Source of the DNA: CAYTAP01 sp964435775
GTDB lineage: Bacteria; Planctomycetota; Phycisphaerae; Tepidisphaerales; Tepidisphaeraceae
Length of the DNA stretch: 8,545 bases
Assembly: GCA_964435775.1 (NCBI GenBank)
Contig: CAYTAP010000146.1
Location: forward strand, 1-8,545
Direction: 5' to 3'
In this document: positions 1 to 6,185 of the stretch, in pieces
Position numbering within the stretch: the first letter of the stretch is position 1
How the letters are laid out: the number at the start of each line of letters is the position of its first letter
Notes under the pieces: generated by a model
The model's database searches: none
Told to the model about the DNA's origin: nothing
The model's input: the letters and a program-made list of their open reading frames with translations, nothing else
Position numbers and translations under genes: made by a program

Positions 1-274
1 CGGCGGCCGAGAGATGTTCGAGAACCGCATCAATCGGCGCATCCTTGAAGTTCAAGGAGATTTGCGTCGTGGGGGAGACGGTGAGCGCGGTTTGCTCATC
101 TTCGTCGGTGGTGGGCTGGGTCGTGGCCGTGGTTGGGACGACTGCAACCATCGTCGTTGGAGAGGTGGTCGGTGTTGTGATTGGTTCGGTCGTTGGCATG
201 GCCGCAAAGCCCATCGATTCAACGGCAAGCAGCGCCGGGACCAGCAGGATCATCTTGAGTGTGGAGTGCGTCAT
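1..274 (-). CDS. gspD: GspD secretin, N-terminal 91 residues (cut by window edge)
   Basis: The secretin forms the outer-membrane channel of the T2SS. Only the start is present; the reading frame runs open off the left edge. Residues 1-25 look like a Sec signal peptide: short polar start, Lys7, hydrophobic run MILLVPALLAV, small residues GFAA. Residues about 26-71 are a Thr/Pro-rich, low-complexity stretch with repeated PTT/TTP motifs and a DEDE patch. From residue 72 the sequence ISLNFKDAPIDAVLEHLSAA matches the opening strand and helix of the secretin N0 domain (pattern xNFKDAxIxxVL). The ATG at 274 follows GAGAG about 6 bases upstream. The gene lies 64 bases after the GspC-like gene, as expected for the partner that binds the secretin N0 domain. 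A type IV pilus PilQ-type secretin is the alternative; the T2SS context favours GspD. Confidence 0.8.
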   Translation of the reverse strand, partial: MTHSTLKMILLVPALLAVESMGFAAMPTTEPITTPTTSPTTMVAVVPTTATTQPTTDEDEQTALTVSPTTQISLNFKDAPIDAVLEHLSAA

Positions 275-338
275 GGTTTTCTCTCGTAAATGATTCGTCA
301 TCAGGGTTGTTTGCGATCTCGTGGAACAATCGGCCGCC

Positions 339-944
339 TCATTTGCCGCCGGACTCCTGGAGTCGCCGTTCGCGGAGGCGCTTCAAAATGTCATCGGTGC
401 CGCCGGCGCCGCTTGTCGTGGAGGGCGAGGCGCCAGCCGTCGGGGTGTTGCCCACGGACGCCGCCGCGCCAGTGAGATTCTGCCCGATGGCCACATGCGT
501 GACGTTGTCCGCGACGACATAATCAAAGCCATCGAAGGTGATGTTCTGGACGATTCCACCGGCAATCGCATCGCCATCCTTCAGTGCCGACACGTTGCCC
601 GTGGCGGTATCCTCCACAAACGCCTGCGGACGGCCATCGACGATCGTGATTCCACTGAAGACCAGGCGCTGCTGGGGGGTGGAGATGCTTGTGGCCACCG
701 GTGTGCGGGGGGTGTCGGAAGATGGCGTCCTCTGGCGACCCTTGACGAAAATGCTGTGAGTCAGCAATGGAGCATATTCTTGAGGAAGTGGGCGCGCGCG
801 AAAATCGGATGACTCGCGCGGCGGCTCCGCTGCCCGTGTCATGGGTGCTGATGATGCCGGATGGGTGGCCGGCGCCGCGCCCGCCGACATCATCGCCATG
901 ATGACGACCGCGGGCATGACAACGGCTTTCGTTCTGGTTTTCAT
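339..944 (-). CDS. GspC/PilP-like periplasmic linker protein
   Basis: This 201-residue protein probably couples the inner-membrane platform (GspL/M) to the secretin. Residues 1-24 form a hydrophobic segment after KTRTK, either a cleavable signal or a membrane anchor. There is no lipobox Cys, unlike typical PilP lipoproteins. Residues 25-60 are a Pro/Ala-rich linker, and LLTHSIFVKGR (60-70) recalls the segment before the GspC HR domain. Residues about 92-158 resemble the GspC homology region / PilP beta-barrel: LVFSGITIVDGRPQAFVED, then LKDGDAIAGGIVQNI, then YVVADNVTHVAI. The C-terminus is a Gly/Ser/Thr linker and a short charged helix (DDILKRLRERRLQE, 184-197), with no PDZ domain. I chose ATG 944 over an upstream in-frame start at 1004 because GGAG sits 8 bases before it and it directly precedes the signal-like segment. 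It follows gspM by 16 bases and precedes gspD. Identity rests on the HR-like pattern and on position, not on strong similarity. Confidence 0.65.
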   Translation of the reverse strand: MKTRTKAVVMPAVVIMAMMSAGAAPATHPASSAPMTRAAEPPRESSDFRARPLPQEYAPLLTHSIFVKGRQRTPSSDTPRTPVATSISTPQQRLVFSGITIVDGRPQAFVEDTATGNVSALKDGDAIAGGIVQNITFDGFDYVVADNVTHVAIGQNLTGAAASVGNTPTAGASPSTTSGAGGTDDILKRLRERRLQESGGK

Positions 945-960
945 GAACTTCACTCCACAG

Positions 961-1518
961 TCAATGCGCGGTCGCCGCCGAAGGCGCTGGCGTTTCCGAC
1001 ACAAGACAAAGCGTTGAGACGTTCAATTGCGCCGACAGGTCATCCACGCCTTCGCGCGCGGCATTGATGCGCATCTCCGTAAGCCGGACCGGAATCGTCG
1101 CGCTCTCCATCGCCCAGGTGAGACGCGAGATCGCCGCCATCGGGCCGCTCACTTTCAGGGACAAACTGATCACGCGGAATTGATCCTGTTGAACCGTGCG
1201 TTCGGGCGTCATCGCCACCAGCTTGACGCCGGCGTTTCGCGTCCAATCAAGGATCGCGCGCATCGCCTGGCTTTCCGCGGCCGATACATCCGTCTGCAAT
1301 CCTCCGCCGAGAATTTGGTTCCACACCCCTCGAAGCTTGCGCTGCTGGGAAAAGAGCAGGTCCGCCTGCGCCAAATCGTTGACGGCCTTGGCATGATCCA
1401 CCTCGACCGAATCCCGCAGCTTTTGATACGGCGTCAGGATCAATTGATCGAGCAACAGCAGCCCGATGGCAGCCGCCGCGGTGATCGCAATGTATCGCTC
1501 TCGCTTGGACAAAATCAC
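961..1518 (-). CDS. gspM: GspM/PilO-like inner-membrane platform protein
   Basis: This 185-residue bitopic protein should pair with GspL in the inner-membrane platform. A short cytoplasmic start (MILSKRERY) is followed by one membrane segment, about residues 10-28 (AITAAAAIGLLLLDQLIL). Next come a likely coiled coil (about 32-68, rich in Lys, Asp, Ala and Gln) and a C-terminal alpha/beta region (about 75-175) consistent with the ferredoxin-like fold of GspM/PilO. The motif ISLSLKVSGPMAAISRLTWAME fits the PilO pattern 'xxxxxxGxYxxlxxFlxxLe'. I prefer GTG at 1518 because GGGAG (1524-1528) lies 5 bases upstream. An in-frame TTG at 1530 would overlap that site and add only four residues. The gap to gspL is 18 bases. 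GspM proteins diverge widely, so the call rests on topology, size and position. Confidence 0.7.
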   Translation of the reverse strand: MILSKRERYIAITAAAAIGLLLLDQLILTPYQKLRDSVEVDHAKAVNDLAQADLLFSQQRKLRGVWNQILGGGLQTDVSAAESQAMRAILDWTRNAGVKLVAMTPERTVQQDQFRVISLSLKVSGPMAAISRLTWAMESATIPVRLTEMRINAAREGVDDLSAQLNVSTLCLVSETPAPSAATAH

Positions 1519-1523
1519 GGTGA

Positions 1524-1528
1524 CTCCC
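1524..1528 (-). promoter_or_regulatory. Shine-Dalgarno site deciding the gspM start
   Basis: GGGAG lies 5 bases before the GTG codon at 1518. It supports GTG over the in-frame TTG at 1530, which has only a weak AGAG two to three bases upstream. Confidence 0.6.
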
Positions 1529-1536
1529 AAATCTCT

Positions 1537-3009
1537 TCAGCCATGCGATGCCGGGCGCGCCGCCCGCTTATTCGGCGCGGCGGCCGAACCGACCGGCGCG
1601 GGCTTGTAGATGAAGGTGATTGAAAACGACACATCGCCCGTGCGCCCGGTGTCCTGCGAACCACCGAGCTTGGCATCCTCGAACGCGGGATTGCGCCTTA
1701 GTTGTTCGAGCAAGCGCTGGACGCGCTCCTGGTCGGAGGTTTTTCCATAACATTGGCCGGTCAGGGTTCCAGTCTCGACCGGTTTGCCGCGCGGGCCGAC
1801 GGCCATCGTCTCACGAAGCATGATGCTGACGGCATAGGTCTGCCCATCGGTTGGAAACGCGGCGGACAAATCCTTCAGACACGCGAGATACCGAGGATTT
1901 TCAGCATGCCAGTGACGGGCATACGAAACGGTTGTGACGAACGCGTCGGCCGACTTGATCTGCCCCTGCATGCTGGCCAGCCGGGCCTGCAAGGTCGCCA
2001 CGGCGGCTTGTTGGTTCATCAGGTTCTGGTAAGCCCATATCCCCGCGACAATGACCACGATGGCGGCCACCGCGCTGATGATCGCCCAGCGTGGAATGCG
2101 GCGCTCCTTGACCGGCGCCAGGCGCGAATGGAGGAAATCGATGGTTCGCGCATCGGGATCGAATCCCGACAGCGCAACGGCGATTGACGCGGCATGCCGC
2201 ATCGCCTGGCCATTGACGCCGGGCATCGGATTGATGTTGAGCATCGCCCCGTTGCCCGCGCGCACGGGCATATCGAGGGATTTGGCCAGATCGGCGGCGT
2301 CCAGGCCGGTCTGATCCCACAGGAGAAGCTCTTCATTGCCGCCGCGATGTGGAAGCATGGAGATCGCGCGGCGAAGTTCACCGATGAATGAGCGCGATTG
2401 ATCTGGCGATCCCACACGCCGAAGAAAGGTGATCGCGCCGTCCTTTCGCGCGATCAACTCGGCGTCGGCATCATCCACCCCCAGAACGAGCCCATCGCGC
2501 TGATCGGATATTCTTGCACCCAAAGCGAGCGCGGATGCGGTAATACCCAGCAACTTCACGCCGGCGGCGTCGCACAAGGTTTGCACCGACTCCATGCGGC
2601 TTTGCGGCGTTCCCACCACCATGACCGTCGAATTGCCGGCGGCATCGGGCTCGCCAACATAGTCATACATCAGGTCAAGCCCCGTCGATGCCCCGGATTC
2701 AACCTGCAGACGAAGGAGGTTGGCGGCGGTCGCCGCATCCGTCGGGGGGAGCTCTTTTGACTTCACCAGGAGCCATCTCGCGGGCAGGCCGACGATCGCG
2801 GCACGCGCGGAAAATCCCTCCCGCTCCAGGTATTCACCCAGCGCCTTGCCCAATGCGGCGGCATTCTCCTCGAGTGTCGATTGATCCGGAAAGACGAACT
2901 CCCCCACGCGCCTGACCGTGGCGCGATCTCCATCGGACACCTCGGCGATCAGAAGCGCGCGTTCGCCGAACGTGAGTCCAAGCAATTTGCTTCGCCGTGT
3001 TACTCTCAA
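1537..3009 (-). CDS. gspL: GspL platform protein (PilM-like plus PilN-like fusion)
   Basis: GspL recruits the GspE ATPase to the inner membrane. This 490-residue protein has a cytoplasmic actin-like (PilM-type) part at about residues 8-295, opening with LLGLTFGERALLIAEV and including AAIVGLPARWLLVK and GLVLGVDDADAELIARKDG. One membrane helix follows at about 307-329 (WAIISAVAAIVVIVAGIWAY). A short coiled coil (330-352) and a periplasmic PilN-like alpha/beta domain (about 370-470, ending VSFSITFIYKP) complete it. Its size and order match GspL, where PilM and PilN are fused. The frame is open upstream to 3408, but that region is gspK. TTG at 3009 is chosen because AGGAG (3015-3019) sits 5 bases before it and the actin-like fold begins right after. 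There is no suitable ATG nearby. The tail (471-490) is Ala/Pro/Arg-rich and looks disordered. Confidence 0.82.
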   Translation of the reverse strand: MRVTRRSKLLGLTFGERALLIAEVSDGDRATVRRVGEFVFPDQSTLEENAAALGKALGEYLEREGFSARAAIVGLPARWLLVKSKELPPTDAATAANLLRLQVESGASTGLDLMYDYVGEPDAAGNSTVMVVGTPQSRMESVQTLCDAAGVKLLGITASALALGARISDQRDGLVLGVDDADAELIARKDGAITFLRRVGSPDQSRSFIGELRRAISMLPHRGGNEELLLWDQTGLDAADLAKSLDMPVRAGNGAMLNINPMPGVNGQAMRHAASIAVALSGFDPDARTIDFLHSRLAPVKERRIPRWAIISAVAAIVVIVAGIWAYQNLMNQQAAVATLQARLASMQGQIKSADAFVTTVSYARHWHAENPRYLACLKDLSAAFPTDGQTYAVSIMLRETMAVGPRGKPVETGTLTGQCYGKTSDQERVQRLLEQLRRNPAFEDAKLGGSQDTGRTGDVSFSITFIYKPAPVGSAAAPNKRAARPASHG

Positions 3010-3014
3010 AAGGA

Positions 3015-3019
3015 CTCCT
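3015..3019 (-). promoter_or_regulatory. Shine-Dalgarno site deciding the gspL start
   Basis: AGGAG lies 5 bases before TTG 3009, in the 41-base gap after gspK. This strong site is the main reason for accepting a rare TTG start for gspL. Confidence 0.65.
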
Positions 3020-3027
3020 TGATTCCA

Positions 3028-3044
3028 ATCGGCATCGTGCCGAT
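3028..3044 (-). other. Small perfect hairpin in the gspK-gspL gap
   Basis: ATCGGCA and TGCCGAT form a perfect 7-bp stem with a 3-base loop. It lies 6 bases after the gspK stop codon and 8 bases before the gspL Shine-Dalgarno site. No T-run follows, so it is not an ordinary intrinsic terminator. A role in the mRNA is possible but unproven. Confidence 0.4.
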
Positions 3045-3050
3045 GCGGCT

Positions 3051-4442
3051 CTAAAACATTCCAAATCCACTCATGCGCGTCACCACTTGTCCACCGGTCC
3101 TCAATTGCGATCGCACGTCCGCTGGTAGCGGCCAGCCGAGCGCCGTCACATCCTTGCGGAAGACAATCCGCGCCGGGGTTTGCGTGGCATCGACGACGAT
3201 CCGCACGCGTTTGAAGGCGCGGCCGTCGCCGCTGACGGCAACGATGTCGGCGGAGTATTGAAACGAACGCGCGGTGATTGAACCGGCGATCCTGGACACC
3301 TTCCCCGCAGGCAACGCGCCATACACCCATCCCAACCCCGTCGCATTCGATCCCCCCCGCTGCGCGATCAGCGCATCGGCATCCGCCGACTCCAACCCCG
3401 GCAGGCACATGAGCACCTGACGTGGGGCGGTGTCCACATTGATCATTCCCTTGAGTGTTTTGGCGGACGTGGCCGTTAATTGATCGTCGATCAGTTGAAA
3501 CTCGTCAGGGGTCATCCCCGACGTTGTGTAAAACACGCCCATGTCCTCGAACGGCCGCCCGCCTTTGCCTGCCGACACGGCGGCGTCGATCCGCACCATG
3601 ATTTCATCGGCGCGGGTTGTCGTCAGCACTTTACGGAGGGCATCGCGAAGCCTGGACGTGTCGCGGCTGTTCACATTGATGCGGGGGACGCCATCGATTG
3701 AGGTGTTCGGTTCGAGCGTGTAGATGGTCACATAGTCGGCAAAGCCCCGGCCATCATCACCGGCGGTGTTGAAGAGACTGCCCGTGCCCCCAGCCTCGCT
3801 TTCCCACGGATCGAGCACGCCGTTGTGATTGAGGTCATAACCATGTAGCAACTGATCCGTGACGCCTTTGACGAGCATCAATTCCCCCACACTTTCGAAG
3901 GGCGCGCCCTTGGAAGCGTACGGCTCGGGAAGCGTTTGATAATAGGTGCTGTCGGCGCCACTCATAGTCGATCCGGCGGATGGGCTCATGACACCGCCGC
4001 GCCATGCGACGATGGAATCGGCCGCCTCCTGCGTCATCGCGGGCAACGCCATCAGTTGGTCATCGGTGGCGGTGTTCAAATTGAGCTTGGCCGACTCATC
4101 GCTCACTCCATATTGCCATGACTGCGCATCGAGTGGATTCGGCTGGAGGATCCAGAAATATCCATCGCCCACGGGCAGCGCCTCGGCCGGTGTTTGCGTG
4201 ATCGTCAGGGCATCGCCGGGGTAGGCATCGACCAGCGCGAGCACCCAATGCTCGGCGGCCTGCTCGATGGCGTCGGCCTGCACGGCGGATCGGCGATTGG
4301 CCGCCGCGAGCAGTTCCATCCGCATCTCCTGAGCGAACACCAGCAGCAACCCGCCGAGGATGACGGTCACGCCCAGCGCGGTGATGAAAATGACGCCGCG
4401 CCTCCGCGGCCTGCCCGAATATGCCACCGCGATTGTCCTCAT
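3051..4442 (-). CDS. gspK: GspK minor pseudopilin
   Basis: GspK is the large minor pseudopilin at the tip of the pseudopilus. It has 463 residues, longer than classical GspK (about 320-330). The prepilin signal is RRRG16 | VIFITALGVTVILGGLLLVF. The residue at +5 is Thr, not Glu, as is usual for GspK. Two helix-hairpin-helix-like motifs typical of the family are visible: AKLNLNTATDDQLMALPAM (118-136) and MINVDTAPRQVLMCLPGL (333-350). Residues 203-214 (DLNHNGVLDPWE) match an EF-hand calcium loop. The start is ATG 4442, which overlaps the gspJ stop as ATGA and is preceded by GGAGG 7 bases upstream, so translation is probably coupled to gspJ. The extra length falls mainly in the insert at about 150-250 and in the C-terminal beta-rich part (380-463). 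Confidence 0.92.
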   Translation of the reverse strand: MRTIAVAYSGRPRRRGVIFITALGVTVILGGLLLVFAQEMRMELLAAANRRSAVQADAIEQAAEHWVLALVDAYPGDALTITQTPAEALPVGDGYFWILQPNPLDAQSWQYGVSDESAKLNLNTATDDQLMALPAMTQEAADSIVAWRGGVMSPSAGSTMSGADSTYYQTLPEPYASKGAPFESVGELMLVKGVTDQLLHGYDLNHNGVLDPWESEAGGTGSLFNTAGDDGRGFADYVTIYTLEPNTSIDGVPRINVNSRDTSRLRDALRKVLTTTRADEIMVRIDAAVSAGKGGRPFEDMGVFYTTSGMTPDEFQLIDDQLTATSAKTLKGMINVDTAPRQVLMCLPGLESADADALIAQRGGSNATGLGWVYGALPAGKVSRIAGSITARSFQYSADIVAVSGDGRAFKRVRIVVDATQTPARIVFRKDVTALGWPLPADVRSQLRTGGQVVTRMSGFGMF

Positions 4443-5137
4443 GGCGCCGCCTCCTCGGTCGAATCGTCGGCCGGGGCGAGCGAGGAGCAGGCGATCGGGA
4501 AGACGCGCACATAGCGATGCGTCGGCGGCTCGCTGGGATCGAGCGGCGCGGCGCGGTCAAGGTCCAGCGTCACTTCCACCGCAAGTGGAAGCGCATTGTC
4601 CTGCTGACTGGAATCCCATGAATCCTGCCATTGCATACCGTCGTAATAGCGCAGGTTGAAACCAGCCACGCCCCGGCAGATGACCTCCTCGTCAGGATCG
4701 ACGGCGATCTGCGACAACAGGTTGCGGGTCACGCGGCGCAGCAGCACATGATCATTCGATCCATCGGGCACTTCCACGGACAGTTCCACGCTTTTGATCT
4801 CCCCGTTGCCCGATGGATGCTCGGGGGCATCGCCGGTGTTGTAGAAGAACAGGTCATCGCCATCCCGGCCGCGCTCATCCGTGCCATCGGTCCCCACGAA
4901 CGCGCCCACCAACACATTGCCCGGCGGCAGCGCGTTTCGGATATCCGTGCCGATCAATTCAAACGCCAGCGCTGCCGTCCGCGCCGGTGCAATCGCCTGC
5001 TCGGACGATGCCTGTGCACGAAACGCGATCCGCAGACTCGCATACAATCCACCGGCGAGGATCGCGACCATCGCCAGCGCCACGACGAGTTCGAGCAAGG
5101 TGAAGCCGCGCGGATGAGGTTGATTCGCTCGCGCCAT
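4439..5137 (-). CDS. gspJ: GspJ minor pseudopilin
   Basis: This 232-residue minor pseudopilin is expected to form the tip complex with H, I and K. Its leader MARANQPHPRG11 is followed by FTLLELVVALAMVAILAGGLYASL, with Gly at -1 and Glu at +5, a canonical type III signal and N-terminal helix. Next comes a family-typical segment, AALAFELIGTDIRNALPP (56-73), where T2SSJ proteins carry a 'l.. ..DlR.a' motif. The rest is a beta-rich domain with FNLRYYDGMQWQDSWDS (160-176), close to the 'lr..y.....W...W.....lP.avr' pattern. The start is ATG 5137, which overlaps the gspI stop as TGATG, with a G-rich Shine-Dalgarno region just upstream. The frame is also open upstream inside gspI (to 5308), but that part has no signal sequence. 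Confidence 0.9.
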   Translation of the reverse strand: MARANQPHPRGFTLLELVVALAMVAILAGGLYASLRIAFRAQASSEQAIAPARTAALAFELIGTDIRNALPPGNVLVGAFVGTDGTDERGRDGDDLFFYNTGDAPEHPSGNGEIKSVELSVEVPDGSNDHVLLRRVTRNLLSQIAVDPDEEVICRGVAGFNLRYYDGMQWQDSWDSSQQDNALPLAVEVTLDLDRAAPLDPSEPPTHRYVRVFPIACSSLAPADDSTEEAAP

Positions 5138-5574
5138 CACATCCCCCCTGTCGATTGCGCATCCGGATGGACGAGCGTCGAAACCTCGACCGAGTCCTCG
5201 CGCCCCCGCGCCGTCCAGATCACGCGAAGATCGATTTCCTGCAGCCCCATGCCGGTCGTATCCCCCCCCCAGGTTTGAGCGGTCGCCTCCCAGCGATAGT
5301 CCGGCCAATCGGGGCTGAAATCACCGCTCATCGCTCCAGTTTGCCACTCATCGGTCGCCACAAGTTCCGCCAGCTTGGATTGCGCCAATCCCGACGCCTC
5401 CGTGCGATGCCGCGCGGCGTTTCCCGCATTCACGCTGAGCGTGATCCCCTGCATCACCGCCGGCAGCACGATGGCGATGAGCAACATCGCCGCGAGCACT
5501 TCAATCAATGTGAAGCCGTCGGCGCGCCAGCGCGCGAGCGCCAATTGATGATGAATGGCGCGGCGCCTCCTCAT
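5137..5574 (-). CDS. gspI: GspI minor pseudopilin
   Basis: This 145-residue minor pseudopilin has the leader MRRRRAIHHQLALARWRADG20 followed by FTLIEVLAAMLLIAIVLPAVMQGI, with Gly at -1 and Glu at +5. After the N-terminal helix comes ASGLAQSKLAELVA (60-73), the T2SSI 'A..lA...l.el' helix. A short beta domain contains YRWEATAQTW and LQEIDLRVIWTARG, close to the family's 'w.w.v.v......l..i.v.V.w' strands. Its ATG at 5574 overlaps the gspH stop as ATGA. GGAGG lies 7 bases upstream, so it was preferred over the in-frame start at 5628. Codons 102-105 contain a run of nine G (minus strand, 5262-5270), a possible slippage site discussed in the findings. Translational coupling to both neighbours is likely. 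Confidence 0.9.
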   Translation of the reverse strand: MRRRRAIHHQLALARWRADGFTLIEVLAAMLLIAIVLPAVMQGITLSVNAGNAARHRTEASGLAQSKLAELVATDEWQTGAMSGDFSPDWPDYRWEATAQTWGGDTTGMGLQEIDLRVIWTARGREDSVEVSTLVHPDAQSTGGM

Positions 5575-6068
5575 GGCGTCACCTCCCCCGGCGTGAGGAT
5601 GCGAAAGCGTTCGGTGGCCGACTGGCATGCGATTTCAATCGTGTCGCCGGTCTGGCTCGTGAGGATGATCCGCGCGGGATCGACACGTCCCGTCGGGCGA
5701 AAGTCGATGTACTGCCCATCCGGCTGCTGCGGGGCATCGGTCTGCATGTGCATGCCGGCGGGTAGATCGTAGCGATTGCCGAAATCACCCGTCACGGGTT
5801 GGAAGGAGGCGCCGTCGTCAGCCGTCAGCCAACAGGCCTGGCCATTGGGATCGAAGTTAAGACGATATTGCCGCGCATCGGCAATCGCCTGATTCCGCGC
5901 GTAATGGGTGAGCGTGAGAAGTTGCGTCGCGGCGTTCCTGCTCGTTCGTCCAATCCCAAACCACCGCAGCGACGGCGCGATCAGCGCCACCACAACCGTC
6001 ATGATCGCCAGTACGAGGACCAGCTCCATGAGCGTAAAGGCGGAGGATGGAATGCGTCGTCGCGGCAT
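5571..6068 (-). CDS. gspH: GspH minor pseudopilin
   Basis: This 165-residue pseudopilin has a short leader (MPRRRIPSSA10) followed by FTLMELVLVLAIMTVVVALIAPSL. Glu is at +5, but Ala replaces the usual Gly at -1. Residues 45-62 (NAATQLLTLTHYARNQAI) and the strand-rich part RQYRLNFDPNGQACWL match the GspH/FimT pattern ('aa..l...l..AR..Ai.....v.l......w'). ATG 6068 is chosen because it gives a normal leader. A longer in-frame start at 6131 would translate part of the REPIN-like repeat. The Shine-Dalgarno site is weak: AAGG about 13 bases upstream. The gene is separated from gspG by 117 bases and overlaps gspI by four bases. Confidence 0.88.
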   Translation of the reverse strand: MPRRRIPSSAFTLMELVLVLAIMTVVVALIAPSLRWFGIGRTSRNAATQLLTLTHYARNQAIADARQYRLNFDPNGQACWLTADDGASFQPVTGDFGNRYDLPAGMHMQTDAPQQPDGQYIDFRPTGRVDPARIILTSQTGDTIEIACQSATERFRILTPGEVTP

Positions 6069-6103
6069 ATCTACTGAATCACCTTGCCGGAGCCATTGTC
6101 CCC

Positions 6104-6129
6104 GTAGGGTCCGTGGTACTCCGCGGACC
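6104..6129 (+). repeat. REP-like unit 1: GTAG plus 22-base palindrome
   Basis: GTAG (6104-6107) is followed by an imperfect palindrome (6108-6129) with a 9-bp stem, one T:G wobble and a 4-base loop. Confidence 0.65.
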
Positions 6130-6150
6130 ATTGTCTTTCATTGCGAAGAT

Positions 6151-6176
6151 GGTCCGCGGAGTACCACGGACCCTAC
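6151..6176 (-). repeat. REP-like unit 2 (inverted copy)
   Basis: This is an exact reverse complement of unit 1: on the minus strand GTAG (6176-6173) followed by the same 22-base palindrome (6172-6151). Confidence 0.65.
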
Positions 6177-6185
6177 GGGGTTATC

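Larger units (their letters stand above)
6100..6180. repeat. REPIN-like inverted repeat (two REP-like units) between gspG and gspH
   Basis: Two perfect 32-base arms (6100-6131 and 6149-6180) are reverse complements, separated by 17 bases. Each arm is itself a near-palindrome: GGTCCGTGG, loop TACT, CCGCGGACC, a 9-bp stem with one T:G wobble. GTAG stands directly before each stem (6104-6107 on plus; 6173-6176 on minus). A GTAG tetranucleotide followed by a hairpin is the known layout of REP elements mobilised by RAYT (TnpA-REP) enzymes, and two inverted REPs form a REPIN/BIME. The element begins 5 bases after the gspG stop codon in the direction of transcription. No T-run follows, so it is not a classical terminator. 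The structure is seen directly; the REP identity is inferred. No RAYT gene is in the window. Confidence 0.72.

Noticed and set aside
275..338. Promoter for gspD in the 64-base gap
   Set aside because: I could not find a convincing -35/-10 pair or operator. Read-through from the operon explains expression.
1027..1623. Plus-strand open frame of 198 codons
   Set aside because: It is antisense to gspM and the end of gspL, Arg-rich, and without motif or ribosome site.
3352..3358. G7 run in gspK as a phase-variation site
   Set aside because: It is short for this base composition, and a frame change there would only truncate GspK. Too weak to report alone.
3010..3408. Upstream open extension of the gspL frame
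   Set aside because: Most of it overlaps gspK in another frame and reads as Arg/Cys/His-rich sequence without family features. The strong Shine-Dalgarno site is at 3015-3019.
4631..5278. Plus-strand open frame of 215 codons
   Set aside because: It is antisense to gspJ and gspI, with His/Arg-rich shadow composition typical of GC-rich DNA and no recognisable domain.
5138..5308. Upstream extension of the gspJ frame inside gspI
   Set aside because: It reads as Gly/Arg/Asp-rich sequence with no signal. The normal start is ATG 5137, overlapping the gspI stop.
5571..6131. Longer GspH starting at ATG 6131
   Set aside because: The extra 21 residues are encoded by the REPIN-like arm and would bury the prepilin leader. 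ATG 6068 gives a normal 10-residue leader.
6100..6180. Intrinsic terminator between gspG and gspH
   Set aside because: The stem is strong, but no T-run follows it on the minus strand (or on the plus strand) and the operon clearly continues.
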